Virus record (IMG/VR): IMGVR_UViG_3300023179_000080 | Coordinates: 1-64,000 of that record | Source of the DNA: a virus | Length of the DNA stretch: 64,000 bases | Reading direction: 5' to 3' (one strand) | Part shown: one piece after another, positions 20,061-26,027 of the stretch | How the letters are laid out: every line of letters starts with the position of its first letter | How positions within the stretch are numbered: position 1 is the first letter of the stretch | Program-made: the position numbers and the translations under genes | The notes under the pieces: model-generated | The model's database searches: none | The model's input: only the letters and a program-made list of their open reading frames with translations | What the model was told of the DNA's origin: nothing

Positions 20061-20061
20061 C
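20032..20061 (+). promoter_or_regulatory. Array promoter inside upstream gene
   Basis: GTGCAAAGC, 15 nt, TATAAC, 6 nt, ATG 20068. Confidence 0.85.
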
Positions 20062-20067
20062 TGTTAC

Positions 20068-20250
20068 ATGATCATCTTTCAAGTCTCTCCCGAAGACGTC
20101 ACACGTAGTTCGACTCTCGACAAGAACGACATCGGCAAGTGGTGTTTCACCGCAAACGGTTGCGTCATGGGGTTCTTTGATACCCGTGACGAAGCCGAAG
20201 ACGCTCTGTCTCGCCGACGTGTCCATCACATGAATGCGGAGTACCGATGA
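20068..20250 (+). CDS. Hypothetical protein (60 aa)
   Basis: M-I-I-F-Q-V-S-P-E-D-V-T-R; beta-beta-alpha pattern ending in a basic helix ('RDEAEDALSRRRVHHM'). Unknown. Coupled to the next gene by ATGA. Confidence 0.72.
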   Translation: MIIFQVSPEDVTRSSTLDKNDIGKWCFTANGCVMGFFDTRDEAEDALSRRRVHHMNAEYR

Positions 20251-20501
20251 GAGGCGCCGTCTCAATTAAGAAGATCGACAAACACGGATGGTTGGGTAGG
20301 ACCCTGCATCCTGAACCTCGCCACGAAGGTAGGATGGCTCTAGTCGAGTCAATCGAAAAAGTTGATCTGGACGAGGACGACACTGTTGACTACTATCTGA
20401 TTCGAGCAACCACCCTTACGGGTGAACGTCTCGAGCTGATGGAACATGAGATTGAATGGTTGGGCCCAGATTCTGAGCAGCCCGGATATACAACTGTTTG
20501 A
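20247..20501 (+). CDS. SH3-like small protein (84 aa)
   Basis: M-R-G-A-V-S-I-K-K-I-D-K; strands 'GRMALVESIEKVDLDED', 'VDYYLIRATTLTGERLELME' and 'IEWLGPDS' suggest a beta barrel like its neighbours. Function unknown. Confidence 0.7.
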   Translation: MRGAVSIKKIDKHGWLGRTLHPEPRHEGRMALVESIEKVDLDEDDTVDYYLIRATTLTGERLELMEHEIEWLGPDSEQPGYTTV

Positions 20502-20504
20502 GTT

Positions 20505-20792
20505 GTGTTTATTTTTCATGTCACTCGAGTTGATCTTCCAGACTGGGATGAATACATCGATTTTGTAATGGTTGCACCGACGGCTGAAGTCGCCAAATAT
20601 ACACACCCATCAGCAAAAGACGCAAACATCTACAAGTGGTCTGATGAGACCCAGTCTTGGGTCTATGTTGACACAGGCAACTACGCTCCACACAATGGGT
20701 GGGTAGATCCCAGTAAAGTCGGCGTCAGACTCATAGGGATAGCTCACGACGTCACTACACGAATAATCACGACAAACTACAGATCAGGATAA
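20505..20792 (+). CDS. Hypothetical protein (95 aa)
   Basis: GTG start, M-F-I-F-H-V-T-R-V-D. 'YIDFVMVAPTAEVAKYTHPS' and 'YKWSDETQSWVYVDTGNY' show alternating strands and Trp residues. Unknown. Follows the previous stop after 3 nt. Confidence 0.65.
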   Translation: MFIFHVTRVDLPDWDEYIDFVMVAPTAEVAKYTHPSAKDANIYKWSDETQSWVYVDTGNYAPHNGWVDPSKVGVRLIGIAHDVTTRIITTNYRSG

Positions 20793-20794
20793 CA

Positions 20795-20986
20795 ATGGCA
20801 ATTAAGAAAGAAATTCTCGACCTCGATAGCCTCATCGCTCGTGTCAAATACACTGAAATGTCAGCCTCACTTCGTGCTGAGCTCCTTGAAGCACTGGACG
20901 CATTCCGCGCTGTGAGAGATAAACAAACACCCAATCACGCTGCTACGACCTCGCACGAAGCTAATGTTCGTTCTTCACGTAAATAG
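20795..20986 (+). CDS. Small helical protein (63 aa)
   Basis: M-A-I-K-K-E-I-L-D-L-D-S-L-I; helix 'SLRAELLEALDAFRAVRDKQ'. Possibly dimeric. Its 3' end overlaps the convergent gene at 20961 by 26 nt. Confidence 0.65.
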   Translation: MAIKKEILDLDSLIARVKYTEMSASLRAELLEALDAFRAVRDKQTPNHAATTSHEANVRSSRK

Positions 20987-21224
20987 CTGGGGGTTTCATT
21001 AGTGACCGCTGACTGAGATCGTCGCCCACCCAAGTGACCAATTCACCCAACACGTACGTGCCCAAGTCCCTATAGACTTCGTACACAACGTCACCCTTTA
21101 AGACACGAAATTTGCGCGATCCATCAAGCTGTTCTTCGACCGTAAGGACAAGAACGAGTTGATCTCCTTCCCAGATGAGATCGCCTTGGCGCACGACGGC
21201 CATGGAGAGCCAATTGTCCTCCAT
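20961..21224 (-). CDS. SH3-like small protein (87 aa)
   Basis: Only minus-strand gene in this block. M-E-D-N-W-L-S-M-A-V-V-R-Q-G-D-L; 'GDQLVLVLTVEEQLDGSRKF' and 'LGELVTWVGDDLSQRSLM' give a KOW/SH3-like pattern. GATACT ends 7 nt before the ATG, suggesting a leaderless message; an earlier TTG is possible. Confidence 0.65.
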   Translation of the reverse strand: MEDNWLSMAVVRQGDLIWEGDQLVLVLTVEEQLDGSRKFRVLKGDVVYEVYRDLGTYVLGELVTWVGDDLSQRSLMKPPAIYVKNEH

Positions 21225-21263
21225 GGCAATAAGTATCAAAATCGCTAACGAACTTGATTAAAA

Positions 21264-21476
21264 ATGAAGATGCGAAGTATTCAACCAGGTCAAACTGTCA
21301 CGCTCTCCGAACAAAACGAATCCGCCGGGCTAGCAGATGATATTCTGCCCAAGACCGGGTCCAACAAGTTTACTCCTCAGATGGTTGGGACTGTGTTGGA
21401 GACTCGCACGTTTGTTCGTGTTATTGTAGGCACGACAGTCGGGTGGATCGATGAGACAAAGATCAAGATGGCATAG
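21264..21476 (+). CDS. SH3-like paralogue (70 aa)
   Basis: 'IQPGQTVTLSEQNE', 'MVGTVLETRTFVRVIVGTTV', then 'GWIDETKIKM'. Shares the F-V-R-V...V-G-W-(I/T)-(D/H) ending with the proteins at 14976, 17091 and 32561. Function unknown; likely a protein-protein or wall-binding module. Confidence 0.75.
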   Translation: MKMRSIQPGQTVTLSEQNESAGLADDILPKTGSNKFTPQMVGTVLETRTFVRVIVGTTVGWIDETKIKMA

Positions 21477-21490
21477 CCGAGATTCGATTG

Positions 21491-21643
21491 ATGGCTACTA
21501 TCATCCACGCTTTGGTCATTCTATCACAGGCTGTTGCGGTCGTGGGTGCAGCGGTCGCGTGCGGCATCATCTTGATGTCGTTTGCTGAAACATTAGATCA
21601 CCGTGTACGGAGCAAACATGACGACACAAAACGACCCAAATAA
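21491..21643 (+). CDS. 50-aa single-span membrane protein
   Basis: M-A-T-I-I-H-A-L-V-I-L-S-Q-A-V followed by one hydrophobic span to about residue 32 and a basic tail ('RVRSKHDDTKRPK'). Overlaps the next gene by 26 nt. Unknown function; could be lysis- or exclusion-related. Confidence 0.6.
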   Translation: MATIIHALVILSQAVAVVGAAVACGIILMSFAETLDHRVRSKHDDTKRPK

Positions 21644-21860
21644 ACCCAAGGTATCAATATTCACTTACGTCGCGACTAAGCTATTTGCAGCAAGCTTGGT
21701 GCTAGCGATTAAATCTTTCATCGCAGAGTTTGCATGGAACTTGGGTGCTGGGGCACTTTTTAGCCTACCCAACATCAGTTTTAAAACTGCTTTTGCATTA
21801 GTGCTGCTGAGTGATGTACTATTCAAGGGAGTCACGAAGAGCATACCCGAGCTCGAATAA
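21618..21860 (+). CDS. Membrane protein, two spans (80 aa)
   Basis: M-T-T-Q-N-D-P-N-K-P-K; hydrophobic spans 'LFAASLVLAIKSFIAEFAW' and 'FKTAFALVLLSDVLF'. Begins inside the preceding ORF with GGAG 6 nt upstream. Unknown; holin-like size but no other evidence. Confidence 0.65.
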   Translation: MTTQNDPNKPKVSIFTYVATKLFAASLVLAIKSFIAEFAWNLGAGALFSLPNISFKTAFALVLLSDVLFKGVTKSIPELE

Positions 21861-21887
21861 TTAGTTTCTTGTCGCATAGTTTAAACT

Positions 21888-22112
21888 ATGCGGAGAACGA
21901 TCGACACTCCGTATTTTCGACGAGGGGATCTCGTTTCGTGGGAAGAATTCGATGTTGATAGCTTCAGCTCAGTCCCTAAGATAGGGATACTGCTGAGGTT
22001 CTACGAAGACTTCCAATACGAGACTCACGCTTTTGAAGTGTTGTTGACTACGGGTGACGTAGTGTACAAGGTGCTGCCCCTCGACGATCTTGAAGTTTTA
22101 TCTTCTGTGTAG
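21888..22112 (+). CDS. SH3-like small protein (74 aa)
   Basis: 'RRGDLVSWEEFDVDSFSSVP', 'IGILLRFYEDF', 'FEVLLTTGDVVYKVLPLDDL': a small beta barrel. CATAGT lies 7 nt before the ATG, suggesting leaderless expression, but without the GTGCAAAGT element. Confidence 0.7.
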   Translation: MRRTIDTPYFRRGDLVSWEEFDVDSFSSVPKIGILLRFYEDFQYETHAFEVLLTTGDVVYKVLPLDDLEVLSSV

Positions 22113-22141
22113 AATCACATGTTGTAGTATAATTTGTCGTT

Positions 22142-22501
22142 ATGGCTCTTACGCCGGGTGAGATACAGCTTCTGCAGAGAGAAGTTGAGCATCTTCGAGA
22201 AGAAAACTTGACTCTAAGGGGAATGTTGGCCCGCTCGACAGCGTCGTGCTATTACTGCAGGCTTCCAGCCGGAAAAACGTCTGAATGCTCCCGTGGGTTT
22301 CCAGGTTGTCTCAGGATGGAAGATGCCATTCACGATCCCGGGTTCCTTGCGGGTGAGACCATCACCGCCGATGACGACGTCTTTGATAGACCCACGGTGC
22401 CTGACCTTGTTGCCCTCGACGCAGGACCATTCAAGAAGATCCCAGACACTGGTGTCTCAAGGATCGATCTCCACAATATTGACCCTGATGAAGATGAATA
22501 A
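22142..22501 (+). CDS. Coiled-coil protein with Cys cluster (119 aa)
   Basis: Coiled coil 'EIQLLQREVEHLREENLTLR' (about 7-26), then 'CYYCRLPAGKTSECSRGFPG' with further Cys, possibly zinc-binding, and an acidic tail. The protein at 32107 has the same layout (coiled coil, then CxxC), so they may be paralogues. TATAAT lies 8 nt before the ATG. Confidence 0.72.
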   Translation: MALTPGEIQLLQREVEHLREENLTLRGMLARSTASCYYCRLPAGKTSECSRGFPGCLRMEDAIHDPGFLAGETITADDDVFDRPTVPDLVALDAGPFKKIPDTGVSRIDLHNIDPDEDE

Positions 22502-22502
22502 G

Positions 22503-22685
22503 ATGAAAGTATACGCAATCGACGAAGGTAAGAAGCCCAGCCGCATATTGGTCATGGTAGAATCAAGCGCGACCGAGAAGCCGCGGTGTGTAGCAGCAGT
22601 TCACACGAGTGAGGCTTATCTTGCGATTAAGAGGCTGATGGAAAGCGAAAATTCATCGATCGTACAGCATACAGTATATACATGA
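22503..22685 (+). CDS. Hypothetical protein (60 aa)
   Basis: M-K-V-Y-A-I-D-E-G-K-K-P-S; 'RILVMVESSATEKPRCVAAV' then a helix. Alpha/beta, unknown. Starts one base after the previous stop and overlaps the next gene by 4 bp. Confidence 0.65.
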   Translation: MKVYAIDEGKKPSRILVMVESSATEKPRCVAAVHTSEAYLAIKRLMESENSSIVQHTVYT

Positions 22686-22921
22686 AGCATCTACTCAGTG
22701 TCGTCGCAGCAGCTTTCTTCGCATCTCTCTCTGGATGCGCAGTCCGAGGACCGGTCGTTTACGACCCGTATTACACGCCGCAACCACGTTACTATGGCAG
22801 CTATTACTCACAACCAATCGTCGTTCCCGTGCCTTCGCAAGTGATCGCAGTCCCAGGTCATGTCTACGTTAGACCGGGCTGGGGTTACCGTGCACACGGC
22901 GGTCGCGGATGGCGTCATTGA
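22682..22921 (+). CDS. Tyr/Pro-rich lipoprotein (79 aa)
   Basis: Signal peptide with lipobox 'SLSGC' (Cys19), then a Tyr/Pro/Gly-rich chain ('YDPYYTPQPRYYGSYYSQP'). Probably lipidated and outer-membrane or periplasmic; similar short Tyr-rich lipoproteins are common in Gram-negative genomes. Role in the phage unknown. Confidence 0.78.
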   Translation: MKHLLSVVAAAFFASLSGCAVRGPVVYDPYYTPQPRYYGSYYSQPIVVPVPSQVIAVPGHVYVRPGWGYRAHGGRGWRH

Positions 22922-22931
22922 GTTGTAGATC

Positions 22932-23312
22932 TTGACTACGTTTGACTATGGTATTGGGATGCTACAGATCCCAGAACGTGGTTTCTACGTCTACAACGAA
23001 GTAAAGTACGAAGAGTCAGAGAAAGCTCGATTGGGTAAAGCCTGGCAACGGGCCACCGGGATGGAGCCGGCAAGGGAGCCCAATCTCGAAAACCTCGATG
23101 ACCTACAGGTAATCTTCTGCACGGGCACAGAAGAAGTACACCATCAGTGGTGGCCGCGATATTTTGGCAAGAACTGGAAGCCACTATTGTGGATCTGCGA
23201 GGAGCTGTCGGGTCGCCTACAGACCGAGTGGGATCGATACGAAACAAGCCCGATTCCGTATGAGATCCCACCGTATAAACCGCCACGCAAACGTGGTAGA
23301 AATAAACTATGA
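22932..23312 (+). CDS. Hypothetical protein (126 aa)
   Basis: TTG start at 22932 or ATG about ten codons later. Trp-rich ('VHHQWWPRYFGKNWKPLLWI'), with a Pro/Lys/Arg C-terminus. No family recognised. Overlaps the next gene by ATGA. Confidence 0.65.
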   Translation: MTTFDYGIGMLQIPERGFYVYNEVKYEESEKARLGKAWQRATGMEPAREPNLENLDDLQVIFCTGTEEVHHQWWPRYFGKNWKPLLWICEELSGRLQTEWDRYETSPIPYEIPPYKPPRKRGRNKL

Positions 23313-23548
23313 GTGAGAAGATCAACAAGGTCTGTATCGACAATCTGACGTCTTTTCTTGCGGACGGCGAGACTTTCACGAGTCTACACGGTTGCACAGT
23401 GCAGCTTTATTCGACACCCGCGCTACACGCGATCTGCTCAGGAGACAATGGGGTCATACCGGCAGAAACGTATGACCTGACAGATCCAAGCCATCTGCGA
23501 AAGTTGGCAGACTTAATCGAGAGCATCCCGAAAGACATGAGACAATGA
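23309..23548 (+). CDS. Hypothetical protein (79 aa)
   Basis: M-S-E-K-I-N-K-V-C-I-D-N-L; 'YDLTDPSHLRKLADLIESIP' is helical. Unknown. Coupled on both sides by 4-bp overlaps. Confidence 0.65.
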   Translation: MSEKINKVCIDNLTSFLADGETFTSLHGCTVQLYSTPALHAICSGDNGVIPAETYDLTDPSHLRKLADLIESIPKDMRQ

Positions 23549-23718
23549 AACTGAAGAAGAGAGTGAAGTTCTTCCTCGCGACCGCTGCGTTCTGCGCAGC
23601 GGTCGCTCCGATCGCGTACCTTTCAACCCATGACAAGGTATCATTCTATCTCTGGGTTGTGAGTTCAGGATCACTCCTCCTCCTTGCCGTGATTGCCCAC
23701 GCAGAGAATCAAAGATGA
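23545..23718 (+). CDS. 57-aa membrane protein, two spans
   Basis: Basic start M-K-L-K-K-R-V-K, spans 'FFLATAAFCAAVAPIAYL' and 'FYLWVVSSGSLLLLAVIAHA'. Coupled to both neighbours by 4-bp overlaps. Possible holin or exclusion protein, unproven. Confidence 0.65.
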   Translation: MKLKKRVKFFLATAAFCAAVAPIAYLSTHDKVSFYLWVVSSGSLLLLAVIAHAENQR

Positions 23719-23981
23719 TCTATCTTGTGCTTCTCGGTCTATTCGCAATCGTGCACATCATCTCACCTGCACAGGCAAAGATAGCGACTCATTTGTTGGC
23801 CCGAGGTTTTCTGTTCCCGGTTGTAACATTTGTGCTTGGTACGGTTGGGTGGGGAGTCGTCAACCTGTTTACGGATTTCTCACACCTTGATGCCATGAAT
23901 TGGCTCTACTGTTGTTCATTCTTCGGTCTCCCGGGAGCTGCCATCATCGCTTGGAGGCTACTTGACTCTGAAAATTCGTGA
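23715..23981 (+). CDS. Membrane protein (88 aa)
   Basis: Three hydrophobic stretches: 'YLVLLGLFAIVHIISP', 'FLFPVVTFVLGTVGWGVVNL' and 'WLYCCSFFGLPGAAIIAW'. Last gene of the 19.25-24 kb block, coupled to the preceding small membrane protein. Function unknown. Confidence 0.7.
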   Translation: MIYLVLLGLFAIVHIISPAQAKIATHLLARGFLFPVVTFVLGTVGWGVVNLFTDFSHLDAMNWLYCCSFFGLPGAAIIAWRLLDSENS

Positions 23982-23997
23982 GTGACAAATTGTCACT
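23981..23997. terminator. 17-bp palindrome at block boundary
   Basis: AGTGACAA-A-TTGTCACT, perfect arms, at the stop of the last membrane-protein gene. Could be a terminator without T tract or a second operator beside dyad D. Confidence 0.5.
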
Positions 23998-23999
23998 TG

Positions 24000-24016
24000 T
24001 TGAAATTGACTTTCAA
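24000..24016. promoter_or_regulatory. Dyad operator/activator box D
   Basis: TTGAAATTGACTTTCAA inside a longer inverted repeat CTTGTTGAAA/TTTCAACAAG. 12 nt upstream of the 9-mer at 24029; centred near -57, as in boxes A-C. Confidence 0.72.
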
Positions 24017-24028
24017 CAAGCAGACCCT

Positions 24029-24058
24029 GTGCAAAGTTTGCCCTGACTGAGGTACAGT
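24029..24058 (+). promoter_or_regulatory. Array promoter, leaderless type
   Basis: GTGCAAAGT, 15 nt, TACAGT, 5 nt, ATG 24064. Restarts the array after the 19.25-24 kb block. Confidence 0.88.
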
Positions 24059-24063
24059 GAATC

Positions 24064-24267
24064 ATGTCCTGGATCATCCAATACACGCAGCCCAACGGGC
24101 GCACGGTCACCCGCAACACCTTCGCCAACACGGCGGAGGAGCTCCAGCCCGCCGTGGCCGAGCTGCGCCGGCGGCACTGCTACATGATCGAGCTCATCGC
24201 CCGGGCACCTGGGGCAGGCATCCCGCGGAAGTGGCTCGACGACGACATCATGTGGCCACGGCGCTGA
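24064..24267 (+). CDS. Hypothetical protein (67 aa)
   Basis: M-S-W-I-I-Q-Y-T-Q-P-N-G-R-T; beta hairpin, then helix 'EELQPAVAELRRRHCYMIEL'. Unknown. GC-rich third codon positions like the 4-19 kb genes, unlike its upstream neighbours. Confidence 0.75.
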   Translation: MSWIIQYTQPNGRTVTRNTFANTAEELQPAVAELRRRHCYMIELIARAPGAGIPRKWLDDDIMWPRR

Positions 24268-24273
24268 AAAGTC

Positions 24274-24303
24274 GTGCAAAGTTCGAACCGAAAGAGGTAT
24301 ACT
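24274..24303 (+). promoter_or_regulatory. Array promoter, leaderless type
   Basis: GTGCAAAGT, 15 nt, TATACT, 6 nt, ATG 24310. Confidence 0.92.
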
Positions 24304-24309
24304 AGAACC

Positions 24310-24486
24310 ATGAACAACATCAAGATCGGCGACAAGGTGGTCCTCGGTGCGGTCAACGGCCTCGGTACCGGGATCTTCACGGTCCTAAAGGTGTACCACG
24401 GGGACCCGATCCACAAGCTCCTCGTGCAGGGATCCAACGGCCACGTGTGGTCGGCTCGGATCGAGGGCATCCGGGTCGTCGGGTGA
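24310..24486 (+). CDS. SH3/KOW-like small protein (58 aa)
   Basis: 'IKIGDKVVLGAVNGLGTGIF', then 'LVQGSNGHVWSARIEGIRVV': a minimal SH3-like barrel. Function unknown. Confidence 0.78.
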   Translation: MNNIKIGDKVVLGAVNGLGTGIFTVLKVYHGDPIHKLLVQGSNGHVWSARIEGIRVVG

Positions 24487-24516
24487 GTGCAAAGTCCCAC
24501 CTGAAAAGGGTATAGT
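24487..24516 (+). promoter_or_regulatory. Array promoter, leaderless type
   Basis: GTGCAAAGT begins directly after the preceding stop; 15 nt, TATAGT, 6 nt, ATG 24523. Confidence 0.92.
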
Positions 24517-24522
24517 TAGACC

Positions 24523-25257
24523 ATGGCAATCACCAAGACTTCCTACGACAGCAAGACGGGCACCACTGTGGAAGAGACCTATTTCGCAGGTCGAGTGATC
24601 GAGGTCCGCCACTTCACGGAGACCCGCAACTGGTCGTCCACCCTGGACTACTCGGACTACCGCTCCACGGAGTGCACCGAGGCCCTGGTCTGGCTGGGCA
24701 CCCACAACTTCCCTCCTTACAGGAACACGACCAAGTCCGACCTGCGGGTGAACACGGGCTGCCTCAGCTCGGACGCCCACGGGACTCGTCGCGACCTGGA
24801 GTTCTTCGAGCAGTTCGCCTGGGTGGACTGCACCAACCTCTTCTCGGACCGCAACGGCTTCGCCCTGTCGGCCGCCGTCGACGTGAGCCAGACGGATGGC
24901 TCGGAACCCCTCCTATGGGCCAACTACATCGCCTTCCAGGCGTACATGGCCGCGAAGGCCGAGGCCGCCGCCAAAGCCGCTGCAGAGGAGGCTCGCATCG
25001 CCCGTGAGGAGGCCGCTGCCCGAGCAGCTCGCAAGGCCAAGCTGGCCGCCAACCGTGCCGCCAAGGAAGTGCCCCTCCGCGCTGCGGCGGAAGCCCGCCT
25101 CCGTCAGGCTCCGGCCAAGGGCACCACGGTCACCGTGGATGGCTTCACCGGCCGGGTCTTCTGGGCCGGGGTCAACAAGTTCCGGGGCAACTTCAAGGCT
25201 TCCTACGGGGTCAAGGATGCCCGGGGCACCGTCCGGTGGGTGGAGATACCTGCTTGA
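24523..25257 (+). CDS. Three-part protein: domain, Ala/Arg coil, SH3 (244 aa)
   Basis: Residues 1-145: a domain of unknown type ('WSSTLDYSDYRSTECTEALV'). Residues about 146-195: Ala/Arg/Glu coiled coil. Residues about 197-244: 'KGTTVTVDGFTGRVFWAG' and 'GTVRWVEIPA', SH3/KOW-like. The coil plus barrel recalls the protein at 9662. Nucleic-acid binding is plausible. The next gene starts within the stop (TTGA). Confidence 0.78.
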   Translation: MAITKTSYDSKTGTTVEETYFAGRVIEVRHFTETRNWSSTLDYSDYRSTECTEALVWLGTHNFPPYRNTTKSDLRVNTGCLSSDAHGTRRDLEFFEQFAWVDCTNLFSDRNGFALSAAVDVSQTDGSEPLLWANYIAFQAYMAAKAEAAAKAAAEEARIAREEAAARAARKAKLAANRAAKEVPLRAAAEARLRQAPAKGTTVTVDGFTGRVFWAGVNKFRGNFKASYGVKDARGTVRWVEIPA

Positions 25258-25736
25258 ACCCGCAGTTCCTTGCAGCGATGGCTGAGACAGCGTCGGGCAT
25301 CGTCCTATCCGTGCGGAAGACGACAGACCGTGAGGCACGAAGAGGCCTCCTGAGCCTCCTGCTCACCCTATGCAGGGGGATGCAGGACGTCGCCCCGAGG
25401 AACGCCTCAACTCGTGCACAGGCAAGAGCTCACAAGCTCGGTCTGGGTGACCTGAGAGTGTACAACTTCTATGACGGTGCTCGGTTCCCGGGTGGACGTA
25501 AAGCATCGATGATGCACTGGGAGCATTGGAAGCCAGCAGTGGACCTCAGAAATGAGATCCTTGCACTGACAAGCCCGACTCCCTCTGCTGTGGAGGGTAT
25601 CCTCAAGAATGCCCGGATTTGTTGGATCCTCTTGGAGGAGGCTGCATTCCTCAGGAAGCTGGGTCATAACACAGGTAGAGCCGACCCCGCAGAGTCCTAC
25701 AAGGCGGCGGGGATAGAGCTGGCATATCCTTGGTAG
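25254..25736 (+). CDS. Hypothetical helical protein (160 aa)
   Basis: TTG start overlapping the preceding stop; alternatives are GTG 25239 or ATG 25278. Helices 'RRGLLSLLLTLCRGMQDVAP' and 'ICWILLEEAAFLRKLGHNTG'. No family recognised. Confidence 0.68.
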   Translation: MNPQFLAAMAETASGIVLSVRKTTDREARRGLLSLLLTLCRGMQDVAPRNASTRAQARAHKLGLGDLRVYNFYDGARFPGGRKASMMHWEHWKPAVDLRNEILALTSPTPSAVEGILKNARICWILLEEAAFLRKLGHNTGRADPAESYKAAGIELAYPW

Positions 25737-25737
25737 T

Positions 25738-25767
25738 GTGTAAAGTCTCATCGAAATACGGTATAGT
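25738..25767 (+). promoter_or_regulatory. Array promoter, leaderless type
   Basis: GTGTAAAGT, 15 nt, TATAGT, 6 nt, ATG 25774. Confidence 0.92.
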
Positions 25768-25773
25768 AGAACC

Positions 25774-26007
25774 ATGAACAAAGACGCTCTCAAAATTGCT
25801 CTGGCACTGGAAGCTTCTGCGCGGCTCGTCGAGTCGGGTCGCAAAGACGTGGAGGTCCATTTCACAGAAGCTGAAGTGTTGTGGAGCGCGGCAGAATCCT
25901 TGGGTCTCGAAAAGGTGGTCGACAGCTACCTCTTTGGCTGGCAGATGGAGTCACGTAAGGCTGATTGTACAAATGCCGGCGTCGTCCCTGCTTCAAACAT
26001 GAACTGA
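25774..26007 (+). CDS. Hypothetical protein (77 aa)
   Basis: M-N-K-D-A-L-K-I-A-L-A-L-E-A; helical start, then 'GRKDVEVHFTEAEVLWSAAE'. Unknown. After its stop, GTGCAAAGTTCGGCCGCTGAA resembles the first part of an array promoter cut off by the TnpB element. Confidence 0.72.
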   Translation: MNKDALKIALALEASARLVESGRKDVEVHFTEAEVLWSAAESLGLEKVVDSYLFGWQMESRKADCTNAGVVPASNMN

Positions 26008-26027
26008 CATGTGTGCAAAGTTCGGCC

